64,000 nt of DNA from Xanthomonas codiaei (GTDB lineage Bacteria > Pseudomonadota > Gammaproteobacteria > Xanthomonadales > Xanthomonadaceae). The stretch spans positions 30,992 through 94,991 of the forward strand of contig NZ_MDEC01000020.1 in the NCBI RefSeq assembly GCF_002939785.1, given 5' to 3'. How positions within the stretch are numbered: position 1 is the stretch's first letter; every line of letters starts with the position of its first letter. Shown here piece by piece: positions 9,825-17,843 of the stretch. The translations under genes were made by a program, and so were the position numbers. The notes below the pieces were generated by a model. That model had not been told where the DNA came from. It ran no database searches and worked only from the letters and a program-made list of their open reading frames with translations.

Positions 9825-10589
9825 ATGTTCGACACTCTGGCCAGCCTGGGCCGCGACCTGCAGGCATTGCACACGCTCGATGCCTGCCTGGACCGAGTGT
9901 TCAGCGACGTCTGCGCGTTGGGATTCCAGTCGGTGGTGTACGACTACGCGCCGGTGCCGTTGAGCATGGAGGGCGCGTTGATCACCCCGACGGTATTCAT
10001 GCAGCGCAATGCCCCTGGCGACATGCAGCATGTCTGGTGCGAGCATGGCTATTACCAGCATGACCCTGTTCAGCAGCGTGCCACGCGGCGCACCACGCCG
10101 TTCGTGTGGTCCTACCGCACCGATGGCGACTGCGACGGCGTGGAATACGTTGGCGGCCAGCATCGGCAGGTGACGCGCTATCTGTGCGACAGCGGGATGG
10201 GCACCGGTGTCACCGTGCCCCTGCATCTGCCCGGCGGCGCGTTTGCGACCTTCAGCGGGGCGGTGGATGCGGTGGCCACGGAAGCGCCGCGCCTGGCCGA
10301 AGCCCAGCTGTCGCCGTTCCTGTTGCTTGCGCACGCCTTCCAGGCGCGCGCGCAGGAGCTGCTGGATCCGCAGGAGCGCCGCTGTCACCACATCGCGCTG
10401 ACCCGGCGCGAGCGCGAATGCCTGCAGTACTCGGCCAAGGGGTTGACCGCCAAGAGCATCGCCGCCGCGCTCAATCGCTCCACGGCAACGGTGAACCTGC
10501 ACCTGAACTCGGCCGCACGTAAGCTGGGCGCGCGCAACCGTGTCGAGGCGGTGGTGCGTGGTATGCACTATCGGTTGCTGGAGCCATAA
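9825..10589 (+). CDS. oryR: LuxR-family solo regulator, OryR/XccR type
   Basis: A 254-residue regulator with an N-terminal autoinducer-binding domain (roughly 15-160) and a C-terminal LuxR-type helix-turn-helix (LTRRERECLQYSAKGLTAKS). Counting back from the invariant aspartate of HDPV, the positions that are Trp57 and Tyr61 in acyl-homoserine-lactone receptors are Met and Trp here. This exact swap defines the plant-associated LuxR solos (OryR, XccR, PsoR), which answer plant compounds rather than AHLs. GAAGGA precedes the ATG. No luxI gene is present in the window. The adjacent pip gene and its lux-box-like site match the known XccR/pip arrangement. The symbol xccR would be used in X. campestris. 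Confidence 0.9.
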   Translation: MFDTLASLGRDLQALHTLDACLDRVFSDVCALGFQSVVYDYAPVPLSMEGALITPTVFMQRNAPGDMQHVWCEHGYYQHDPVQQRATRRTTPFVWSYRTDGDCDGVEYVGGQHRQVTRYLCDSGMGTGVTVPLHLPGGAFATFSGAVDAVATEAPRLAEAQLSPFLLLAHAFQARAQELLDPQERRCHHIALTRRERECLQYSAKGLTAKSIAAALNRSTATVNLHLNSAARKLGARNRVEAVVRGMHYRLLEP

Positions 10590-10678
10590 GGGATTTAGAG
10601 CTGCTCTTAAGCGGATCGACCGCATTGCCGGTCATGCGCATTGGCAGCTCCCGAGGCGGCAGCCCAGAAGCAGCGCAA

Positions 10679-10698
10679 ACCTGTGAGATTTGCCAGTT
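10679..10698 (+). promoter_or_regulatory. lux-box-like operator upstream of pip
   Basis: The 20-base sequence acctgtgagatttgccagtt lies 60 bases before the pip ATG. Its half sites are imperfectly symmetric (6 of 10 positions by eye). It corresponds, from memory, to the luxXc box bound by XccR upstream of pip in X. campestris. This makes pip the likely direct target of the regulator just upstream. Confidence 0.75.
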
Positions 10699-10758
10699 AA
10701 CGCCAGGCCGGCTGCCCGCTAGGCTCGGCGCTCATCATTGCCGCAGGCAGCGCAGGTC

Positions 10759-11700
10759 ATGCAGTCCACCGAAGGTTACGTCGAATTTCGCGGCTATCGC
10801 ACCTGGTACCGCATCACCGGCGACCTGCGCAGCGATGCCTGTCCGCTGGTGGTTGCCCATGGCGGCCCGGGATGTACGCACGACTACGTCGACAGCTTCA
10901 AGGACCTGGCCGCCAGCGGGCGTGCGGTGATTCATTACGACCAGCTCGGCAATGGCCGCTCCACCCACCTTCCCAATGCCGACCCTGCGTTCTGGACAGT
11001 GGGCCTGTTCCTGGACGAACTGCAGCGCCTGATCGAGCATCTGGGGCTGTCGCAATACGCGTTGCTCGGCCAGTCCTGGGGCGGAATGCTGGCGGCCGAA
11101 CACGCGGTGCGTCGGCCCAGCGGGCTGCGTGCGCTGGTGATCGCCAATTCGCCGGCCTCCATGGGCCTGTGGCGCGCGGCCGCACTGCGCCTGCGCGACG
11201 GCCTGCCCGAACCGGTGCAGGCCGCACTGGACGAACACGAGGCCGCCGGCACGCTGGACCACCCGGCCTATCGGGCGGCAAGCCAGGCGTTCTACGCGCG
11301 CCATGTGTGCCGGTTGCTGCCATGGCCCGACGAGGTGGTGCGGACCTTTGCCGCCATCGAGGCCGATCCCACCGTCTATCACGCCATGAACGGCCCCACC
11401 GAATTCCACGTGGTCGGCAGCCTGCGCAACTGGAGCATCATCGAGCGCCTGCACCGCATCACCGCGCCCACGCTGGTGCTGTCGGGCAAGTACGACGAAG
11501 CCACGCCGGAAACCGTGGAGCCCTATGCGCGGTTGATTCCGGATGCGCGCTGGCATGTATTCGCCAACTCCAGCCACATGCCGCACGTGGAAGAACGCGC
11601 GGCCTGCATGCGCATGGTCGGCGACTTCCTCGATGACCACACACCCTGGCCCGGCCGGGAACGTGTGCAGGTACCGGCACTGGCCGCGCGCGCCGTCTGA
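10759..11700 (+). CDS. pip: Proline iminopeptidase-family alpha/beta hydrolase
   Basis: A 313-residue proline-specific peptidase-family protein. The oxyanion region is HGGPGC, the nucleophile elbow is GQSWGG, and the acid and base appear in KYDEATPE and SSHMPHVEE. Such enzymes release N-terminal proline from peptides in the cytosol. In Xanthomonas the gene beside the OryR/XccR solo is induced in planta and affects virulence. The ATG at 10759 follows a modest GCAGG site; a TTG at 10738 is possible. The lux-box-like element lies upstream, so regulation by the neighbouring solo is likely. The C-terminus ends normally before the accessory island starts. Confidence 0.87.
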   Translation: MQSTEGYVEFRGYRTWYRITGDLRSDACPLVVAHGGPGCTHDYVDSFKDLAASGRAVIHYDQLGNGRSTHLPNADPAFWTVGLFLDELQRLIEHLGLSQYALLGQSWGGMLAAEHAVRRPSGLRALVIANSPASMGLWRAAALRLRDGLPEPVQAALDEHEAAGTLDHPAYRAASQAFYARHVCRLLPWPDEVVRTFAAIEADPTVYHAMNGPTEFHVVGSLRNWSIIERLHRITAPTLVLSGKYDEATPETVEPYARLIPDARWHVFANSSHMPHVEERAACMRMVGDFLDDHTPWPGRERVQVPALAARAV

Positions 11701-11777
11701 GCCCGGGATGCTGGCGGAAGGAGCGCATCCAGCGCGCATGCATCGCCTGAGCCCACCGATGCTGCCGCCCACTGGTG

Positions 11778-11948
11778 CTGAAAGATGCGCCTGCACCGGT
11801 TGATCCGTATCGCCAGCCGGCCAACGCCACCGACCGCCCGAGCCTAAGCACCGCCGACTGGCGGCGCGACCCGGCAGACGGACAATGCAATCGCCTGGTC
11901 AAGACCGCGATCTCCGGTGCCAACGAGCGCGGCAGCTACGTGCAGGAG
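11778..11948 (+). pseudogene. Orphan fragment of the AHH toxin gene
   Basis: These 171 bases match 13989-14159 of the large toxin-like gene, with only 12 differences by eye (about 93% identity). They encode the equivalent of its residues 415-470, beginning LKDAPAPVDPYRQPANA. Only three amino-acid changes are present. Identity stops sharply at the sequence TGCAGGAG on the right, after which unrelated DNA follows. The fragment has no start, no ribosome site and no rest of the gene. It is a remnant of an older or displaced copy and marks the left edge of the island. Confidence 0.85.
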
Positions 11949-12074
11949 CGAACGATCAGACTTCCCCTACTGCCTCCTCAGTGTTATGAGGGCACCATAG
12001 GACGAGGTCGGACATTCAATGGGCCTGCCGACCGCCGACATTGCCGCAACCTGCCGTACAAGTCAGAGAGATAG
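11949..12074 (+). promoter_or_regulatory. Leader between toxin fragment and immunity gene
   Basis: About 125 bases of lower GC than the flanking chromosome. They probably carry the promoter for the Imm11-type gene; a purine-rich GAGAGAT lies just before its ATG. No clear -35/-10 pair can be named. Confidence 0.3.
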
Positions 12075-12725
12075 ATGCTAATGAACGTTCGAAACACACC
12101 AGAAGAAGGCGAGTTCTATTTTTTAATGCCTAGCCTTGACTGTGGGCCTGAACTTGGAGTGGTATTCGAAAATGTCAAACAGCTCCTGTCCCCCTCGCGA
12201 CTAATTTTGAGGCCCAACGAAGGTGGATTCCCTCCACTATCGGAAAAGCCGCGCCTAATTTATGATCCATCAAAAGGCGCAATGCCAAAAGACCTAGAGG
12301 CCGGGTTTAGCGGCTACTGGCTCGTATCCGAACGATTACACCGAGTATTCTCATCCATAGATCCGCTTGCCTTTAGCTTTGTGGAATGTGAATTTCGAAT
12401 GGCAGATGGGAGTGAAGGGCCTCGTTATTTCTTGTGCGATGTAGTTCGGGTACTGGACGCGCTCGATGAGGAGAACTCAGAGGTTGAGATAGAGATTGAC
12501 GAGGACTTTGTTAACGGAAAATATTACGATTTTACTGGCGGCGCTAAGTTAGCTTTTCGGAAAGAGGTCACAGAAGGCTCGCACATATTTATCTTGAAGT
12601 ACTCAGGGGGCTCAGTCTTTTGCGATCGCTTAATGAGGGGTGCGGTACGCAAAGCCGGAGTCGGACACGAAGGAGGTTTAAGCGGACTGTGGTTTAGAGA
12701 TGCTTCAAGCTGGAATAGTGATTGA
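12075..12725 (+). CDS. Imm11 (DUF1629)-type immunity protein
   Basis: A 216-residue acidic, soluble protein. The central pattern YWLVSERLHRVFSSIDPLAF followed by RYFLCDVVRVLDALD, and a C-terminal GLSGLWF, fits the Imm11/DUF1629 family, which is often found next to polymorphic toxins including AHH nucleases. The base composition is clearly more AT-rich than the neighbouring chromosome, and codon use is less GC-biased, as expected for an acquired gene. The ATG at 12075 follows GAGAGAT; another in-frame ATG lies at 12081. The gene stops 20 bases before the toxin ATG, so the pair is probably co-transcribed with immunity first. The proposed role is to bind and block the nuclease encoded next; this is inference from family and position. 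Confidence 0.75.
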   Translation: MLMNVRNTPEEGEFYFLMPSLDCGPELGVVFENVKQLLSPSRLILRPNEGGFPPLSEKPRLIYDPSKGAMPKDLEAGFSGYWLVSERLHRVFSSIDPLAFSFVECEFRMADGSEGPRYFLCDVVRVLDALDEENSEVEIEIDEDFVNGKYYDFTGGAKLAFRKEVTEGSHIFILKYSGGSVFCDRLMRGAVRKAGVGHEGGLSGLWFRDASSWNSD

Positions 12726-12745
12726 TCTTAAAGGGAAGTTCCGCT

Positions 12746-15700
12746 ATGGCTAAGCGAACAATTTTTCAAGAGCATCATATTGCTGAAAGACAGACGCTGC
12801 GCAATAGTCGGCTGCTTGAGGCACTTGAGCAAGCAAATCATTTCGAAATTGACGCGCACCGTAATTTGATTTACATGCCAAGTGATCCAGTGCTAGCTCG
12901 GAAAATCGGCATTTCCCCACATAATGGCGGCCCGATACGGGATTACCAGGATGGAACAATCGCTCGATTGAGGCGTTTGTCGCAAACGTCAGACGGCCAA
13001 CTGGCAATTCTGGGTGACACAGACGCTATTGCAAGAGTTGCGCCGAAGGTTGAACGGCTGATCGACACAATGAGAGTAGGTCTAACCAATGCAGACCTCT
13101 ACACCAATGCCCCGATCGGCATGGTTGCAGACGACATGCGGCCTGGCATCAATGCGTTTTTCAAGGGCGCCTCGAGCTACGACAGCAGGCTTGCATCTCA
13201 GATCGACGCAATTCCAACGTTGCAGAGACCCGAACTCGGCTGGTCATCAATCGTCCATTCCGAACAGCGTGTCATCTCTACGCTTCAGTACCTAGGACAA
13301 TCCAGCACCAACCTCACCAAAGGCGGCGATCCAGAGATCGGTAGAAATTCACTCTCACAAGCAATTGCCCAAGCTCATGCAAATGGCCGCCTGACGCTTT
13401 CCGACCAAGGCATTCTGCAGGTCGAAAATGTGCTTGGTGAAGAAGCTGCACGGCCGCTGCGGGTACCGCCAGGTCAACGCGGCTTCGCCACCGCCGAGCT
13501 ACTGGCAGGCGAGCTATCGGCAGGCCAGGCACTGCGCACCGCCGGCCTGCTCGCCACCGCCGCAGATGCCGTCGCCTCCGGCCAACGCGCCACGCACTTG
13601 CTCGGTCAGGACAACCCGCTGGCCGCGCAATCGGAGCTGGCGCATTTCGCCGGGCGCAATATCGGTGGCTGGGCCGGCGGCACGACAGCGGCCTACGCGC
13701 TGGGCAGCTCCGGCGCCGGACCGATGGTGTTGATCGCCGCCGACGCGTGTTTCATGAGCGTGGCCGGCGAAAAAGCCGCCGCGTTGCTCGACAATCGCGC
13801 GATCTACCACCAGACCGACCGCGATGGCACGCAGTGGTCCTTCGATGGCCGCGCCTGGGCGCGGGACGGCATGGCCGATACAACCGGCGATGGGATCGAC
13901 AATCCCACCGCCACGCCCATCGTCGCCAGCTACCAAAAGGCGCGCGAACTCAATTACCAGGCCACCAATGCAGCCGCCGCACTCGCTCTCAAAGATGCGC
14001 CTGCGCCCGTTGATCCGTATCGCCAGCCGGCCAATGCCACCGACCGCCCGAGCCTGAGCACTGCCGACTGGCGGCGTGACCCGGCAGACGGCCAATGGCA
14101 TCGTCTGGTCAAGACCGAGATCTCCGGTGCCAACGAGCGCGGCAGCTACGTGCAGGAGACCGCATTGCCGCCTCGCGCGGCGGAACTGGAGGCGCAGGCG
14201 CAGGCCACCATCGCCTGCAACATCGCCAACAGCCCAGGGGCGATCGCCGCGCGTTATGAACTGGCCTACCACCGCAGCGGTTGGGCGACCGATGGGCTGC
14301 CGATGTCGCCAGCCGTACAGCAGGCGTTGCCGGATCCTGATGCGCTGACCGCCTCGGACGGTCAGCGCTACTACCGCAACATGGAGGGCCAGTGGACAAG
14401 CCACGGCGCTCCGCCCGATGGCAATCGCGTGTTGGAACTGGAGACCACGCGCGCCATGCTGCAGCCGGCGCTCGCGGAGCAGGCCCAGGCGATTGCCGCC
14501 ATCCGGCAAATCCCGCCGTCGCCGCAGGACGTGCAGCGCGAGCAGACGCTGTATCGCTACCGCATCGTAGGCACGGAGCTGCAGCCGCAGTGGCGCGAAG
14601 CAATCGAACTGGCGACCCAGCGCACGCGCGAAGCGGAAGGACTCGCAGGCGATGGCGCCCTGCAGCTGCAGCGAGGCCCCGGCGGTCAGTATGGTGCCGA
14701 CAGCCCGATCGCCCATCTGCAGCGCGGTGCCGATGGCGTGGAGCGCATTGCAGCGGTGACCAGCACCGAGGACATCCGTCAGGCGCTGCAGGAGCTGCAG
14801 GCTCGCCAGCAGCCGGACGCACCGGTGCAGCAGCTGGCCTCTGCGCCGCCTTCGTCAGAAGGCTCCACGGATGCGGACACGTCCGCCTCGCCGCCCTCCA
14901 ACCAGCATGTGCTCGACGTGCAGGCCCGGGGCCAGGCCGCCAGCGCCGCGCAGGAGCACCAGCAGCGGCAGCAGGAGGGACGCCAGGCGCAAGATCAACA
15001 GTTGGCGCAGGCACGCGCCCACGCGCTGCAGGCGCAGGCATCGCACGACATCCGGGCGCAAGCTGCCCAGGCGCTGCAGGCGCATACCGCGCTGGAAGCA
15101 CGGCAGCAAGCGCAGCGTCTGGAGCAACAAGAACGCCAGGCGCAGGACACCCAGCAACGCGAACACGTCCAACGGCAGGCGCACGAGACGGAGCAGCGCG
15201 AACAAGCGCAGATGCAGGCTCAGGAGACACAGCAGCGCGAACAGGAAATACGCCAGGCACAAGACGCCCAGCAGAGCCAGCAGGACCGGCTGCAGGCGCA
15301 GACTGTGCAACATGCCGGGCAACAGCCGCTGCACGCCCAAACGGCTCCACAACGCGAGCAGGAGCTGGCACAGGAAGCAGCCCCGCGCGCGCCGTCGTCG
15401 CTCCATGCGCGAGACACATCGCCGCACCAACCCGAGCAGCGGCCTAACCAGGATGACGTCGCCCAACGGCCCCAGGAACAGCTGGTAGAGCCTGCGCAAG
15501 CCCATGCATCCGACGTAGCGCAGCAGCGGACGCAAAGCCAGCAAGCGCAAGAACAGCGTCCGCAGGAAGTCCAGCAGCAGACAGCGCAGAGCGCTGCGAT
15601 AGCGCAGACCGCACCGGCAGAGGAGCAGCAGGTTGCGGACCTGCCCCAGGCGGCGACTGCGCCTTCCGCGCCGTCGCTCGCCACCGCGATGGCCGCAGAA

Positions 15701-16543
15701 CACCGCGACGAGCAACAGGCGCGCACGCCACAGACTCAAGCACCGGAAGCACCAGATCCCCCTGCAGCGTTGCCAGTGCCCGCACACCTCGCGCATGCGA
15801 CAGGGCCATCGCCGGAAATGCCGATCGCTGGTCGCGCAACCGATACACCCGAGGACGCGGCCGATGCGCGCGCGCCGCTGTCCGTGTCCCTGTCAGATGA
15901 GCACGACCGTCCTGCCGCTGTGCCCGCCGATCCGGACTCCTGGGAGGAAATAGCACGCTCCATGCGTGAGCTACGCATCCAACTCGAACAGGATCTCGAA
16001 ACAGAAAACCGCGTCGCAGAAGCGCGTCAGGCGCGCGTGGACCGTGGTGAGCGGCTGTTTACCGAGTTGGAATTGCGTGATGGGTACGATCCGGATGGCC
16101 CCTCTGGGCTGAGACCACCACGCGCCTCTCCGGCAGACACCGCGCTACGGTCTCTTGCCGCGGGCGAGCAGGAGGATCGGCCGCAGCCCCAGCGTAAAAC
16201 CATCACCGGCGATCCGGATGTGGACGAGTTGCTGTACGCCATCGACTGCAAGGACGAACTGGCGATCGAACAGGCCTTGAAGCGGGTCGCCAATAGCCCC
16301 CATAGCCAGGCACTTGCCAAACAAGGGCATGAGTTTCTGGATGCCCAGGCGATGCAGGAGGCTCAGGAACAGGCGAGTATGCGCCAGGCCCTGAACATGG
16401 ACGTCTCGACAGAGGTGCAGACCAGCCGTGGTCCGGTGATGGTGATGACATTGCCGCAGTTCGCCAACGGACCGGCGATGCAAGGCGGTCCGCAGGGTGA
16501 CGGTGGTGGTGGCGGAGATGGTGGCGGCGGCGGTGGTGGATAG
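12746..16543 (+). CDS. Large AHH-nuclease-domain protein, putative polymorphic toxin
   Basis: A 1265-residue protein. Residues 1-75 fit the AHH family of HNH-type nucleases: HH at 10-11, FEID then Asn40 and a hydrophobic YMP, His59, and Tyr67. The nuclease is at the N-terminus, unlike most contact-dependent toxins, where it is C-terminal. Residues about 240-350 are Ala/Gly-rich and hydrophobic. About 370-680 is a conserved-looking domain that includes the stretch duplicated at 11778. Residues 720-990 are an extreme Gln/Ala/Glu/Arg-rich coiled-coil-like region with HAQE/QAQ repeats, and the end is a Gly/Asp tail. AAGGGAAG precedes the ATG. No XVIPCD motif (type GLxRIDHV) is visible, so type IV effector status is unsupported. 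A relaxase-like or structural role for the tail cannot be excluded. Confidence 0.72.
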   Translation: MAKRTIFQEHHIAERQTLRNSRLLEALEQANHFEIDAHRNLIYMPSDPVLARKIGISPHNGGPIRDYQDGTIARLRRLSQTSDGQLAILGDTDAIARVAPKVERLIDTMRVGLTNADLYTNAPIGMVADDMRPGINAFFKGASSYDSRLASQIDAIPTLQRPELGWSSIVHSEQRVISTLQYLGQSSTNLTKGGDPEIGRNSLSQAIAQAHANGRLTLSDQGILQVENVLGEEAARPLRVPPGQRGFATAELLAGELSAGQALRTAGLLATAADAVASGQRATHLLGQDNPLAAQSELAHFAGRNIGGWAGGTTAAYALGSSGAGPMVLIAADACFMSVAGEKAAALLDNRAIYHQTDRDGTQWSFDGRAWARDGMADTTGDGIDNPTATPIVASYQKARELNYQATNAAAALALKDAPAPVDPYRQPANATDRPSLSTADWRRDPADGQWHRLVKTEISGANERGSYVQETALPPRAAELEAQAQATIACNIANSPGAIAARYELAYHRSGWATDGLPMSPAVQQALPDPDALTASDGQRYYRNMEGQWTSHGAPPDGNRVLELETTRAMLQPALAEQAQAIAAIRQIPPSPQDVQREQTLYRYRIVGTELQPQWREAIELATQRTREAEGLAGDGALQLQRGPGGQYGADSPIAHLQRGADGVERIAAVTSTEDIRQALQELQARQQPDAPVQQLASAPPSSEGSTDADTSASPPSNQHVLDVQARGQAASAAQEHQQRQQEGRQAQDQQLAQARAHALQAQASHDIRAQAAQALQAHTALEARQQAQRLEQQERQAQDTQQREHVQRQAHETEQREQAQMQAQETQQREQEIRQAQDAQQSQQDRLQAQTVQHAGQQPLHAQTAPQREQELAQEAAPRAPSSLHARDTSPHQPEQRPNQDDVAQRPQEQLVEPAQAHASDVAQQRTQSQQAQEQRPQEVQQQTAQSAAIAQTAPAEEQQVADLPQAATAPSAPSLATAMAAEHRDEQQARTPQTQAPEAPDPPAALPVPAHLAHATGPSPEMPIAGRATDTPEDAADARAPLSVSLSDEHDRPAAVPADPDSWEEIARSMRELRIQLEQDLETENRVAEARQARVDRGERLFTELELRDGYDPDGPSGLRPPRASPADTALRSLAAGEQEDRPQPQRKTITGDPDVDELLYAIDCKDELAIEQALKRVANSPHSQALAKQGHEFLDAQAMQEAQEQASMRQALNMDVSTEVQTSRGPVMVMTLPQFANGPAMQGGPQGDGGGGGDGGGGGGG

Positions 16544-16583
16544 CCGGAACACGTGCAGCAGGTTGAATCATCGAGAGAACACT

Positions 16584-17219
16584 ATGGAGATGCAGAACAC
16601 CTCCGCACTACCCGATGCCAACGCGTCGGAACGCACGCTAAAAGAATCGATCCAGGCCATGGCGGCACTGATCGGGACGCTGCAACGGCGCGAGCACGCA
16701 TTGGAAGATCTAGTCCGGGAGCAGCTGCAGCTTCTGCAGATTGCCGTCAAACACGCCGACCAGCGCGTCAGTGGCCTGGTGGAAAATGCGCTGCCCCGCC
16801 TGACGCAATTGAGCAACCAGGCGCTGACGCAAACGCTGGAACCGGGGGCCGAGCGATTCAACAAGAAGATGGTCCAGGCGGAAAGGACGCTTGAGCAGGC
16901 GACCGCGCGCTATACACAGGCGCAGCAATCGCTGGAAACCACCGTCACTCGGCGTAGCTGGGCCGGGCTCGGCGCGCTGTTGGTCGGCACGCTCCTGTGC
17001 CTGGCTGCAGTCGGCTACGCCGTCCAGGGCGCCCAGCCTGTGCTGGCAGAGGCCACCCAGCGCCGCGCGGAAATCGCCTTTCTGGATCGCGTCGCACGCG
17101 CGGACCTGGTGCCCTGCGGCCAAGACAGGCTCTGCGCCGTTGTCGAGAAGAAGGGCCCCCGCTATGGCGATCGAGGCCAGTATCGCGCTGTCGCCCTGCG
17201 CCAATCTTCAAGCCGATGA
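16584..17219 (+). CDS. Coiled-coil protein with one membrane segment, toxin-locus partner
   Basis: A 211-residue product with no confident family. Residues 20-125 are helical and coiled-coil-like with heptad hydrophobics; RRSWAGLGALLVGTLLCLAA opens a single transmembrane helix near 130-155; the C-terminal 55 residues include a CGQDRLC pair of cysteines that would lie in the periplasm if the N-terminus is cytosolic. GAGAG precedes the ATG at 16584, 40 bases after the toxin-like gene ends, so the two are probably one operon. The layout resembles small membrane accessory proteins found with mobilisation or secretion genes. It could anchor, deliver or neutralise the large protein; none of these is shown. 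Confidence 0.6.
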   Translation: MEMQNTSALPDANASERTLKESIQAMAALIGTLQRREHALEDLVREQLQLLQIAVKHADQRVSGLVENALPRLTQLSNQALTQTLEPGAERFNKKMVQAERTLEQATARYTQAQQSLETTVTRRSWAGLGALLVGTLLCLAAVGYAVQGAQPVLAEATQRRAEIAFLDRVARADLVPCGQDRLCAVVEKKGPRYGDRGQYRAVALRQSSSR

Positions 17220-17843
17220 GGGCAGGGCTGCCCTGGGGGCCGCCTTGCCTCTGGAACTTGCAGCGTCCTCGGCGGATTGCACGTCACGGCGACGCATTGG
17301 TTCGTCATCTCGGTGCCGATCGCCGTAAAACCCGGCGTCAGGGAGCCGGGACGTTGTTGCACAGCGCGCATCGGCACCATCGGTGACGAGCTCGGTCTCT
17401 GTATCGAGTCCATTGCCTGCATGCGCTTCCGGTTGCGGCGCCGACGCCGCGTAGCGCTCGCGGGAAAGCCATCTACCGATGGCATCCATGCCCTGCAGGT
17501 GGCGCGCACCGCATGCCAACCGACCTCGCGCATCGCGATGCGCGTCGCGGCAATCGATCGACGCCGTCCAGCCGATCATGCGGGCCGTACCAACGTAATG
17601 CCACTGAGGCCGGCGGCGGCACCTGATCGCAGGGCGGCAGTGTCCTGTCCCGGGTGTCTCCGACTGTCTCTTTTGGGTGTCTCTCACCCGGAACACCGCG
17701 GTGCGTCAAAATTTCAGCTATTGATAATTGTTTTATGTTTTAAATCGCGCGAAGAATGCAGCCCCCCACGTAACGCGTCGCTGTCGCCGCTGCCACTGCG
17801 CAGGCGGCATGCGTCGCTCATCGACATCTTTGGGAGAGGCTGC
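17220..17843. other. Intergenic region with AT-rich promoter of pectate lyase
   Basis: About 620 bases between the island and the pectate lyase. The first 450 bases have normal GC and no credible gene. The segment 17705-17750 is strikingly AT-rich (TTGATAATTG, then TTTTATGTTTTAAAT) and is the likely promoter or regulatory region for the lyase. No clear PIP box could be found. Confidence 0.4.

Noticed and set aside
12746..16543. Type IV secretion effector with XVIPCD tail
   Set aside because: The Gln-rich region and Xanthomonas origin suggest it, but the XVIPCD hallmark (GLxRIDHV-type) is not present in the last 250 residues.
17220..17843. PIP box (TTCGC-N15-TTCGC) before the pectate lyase
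   Set aside because: No pair with the right spacing was found by eye.
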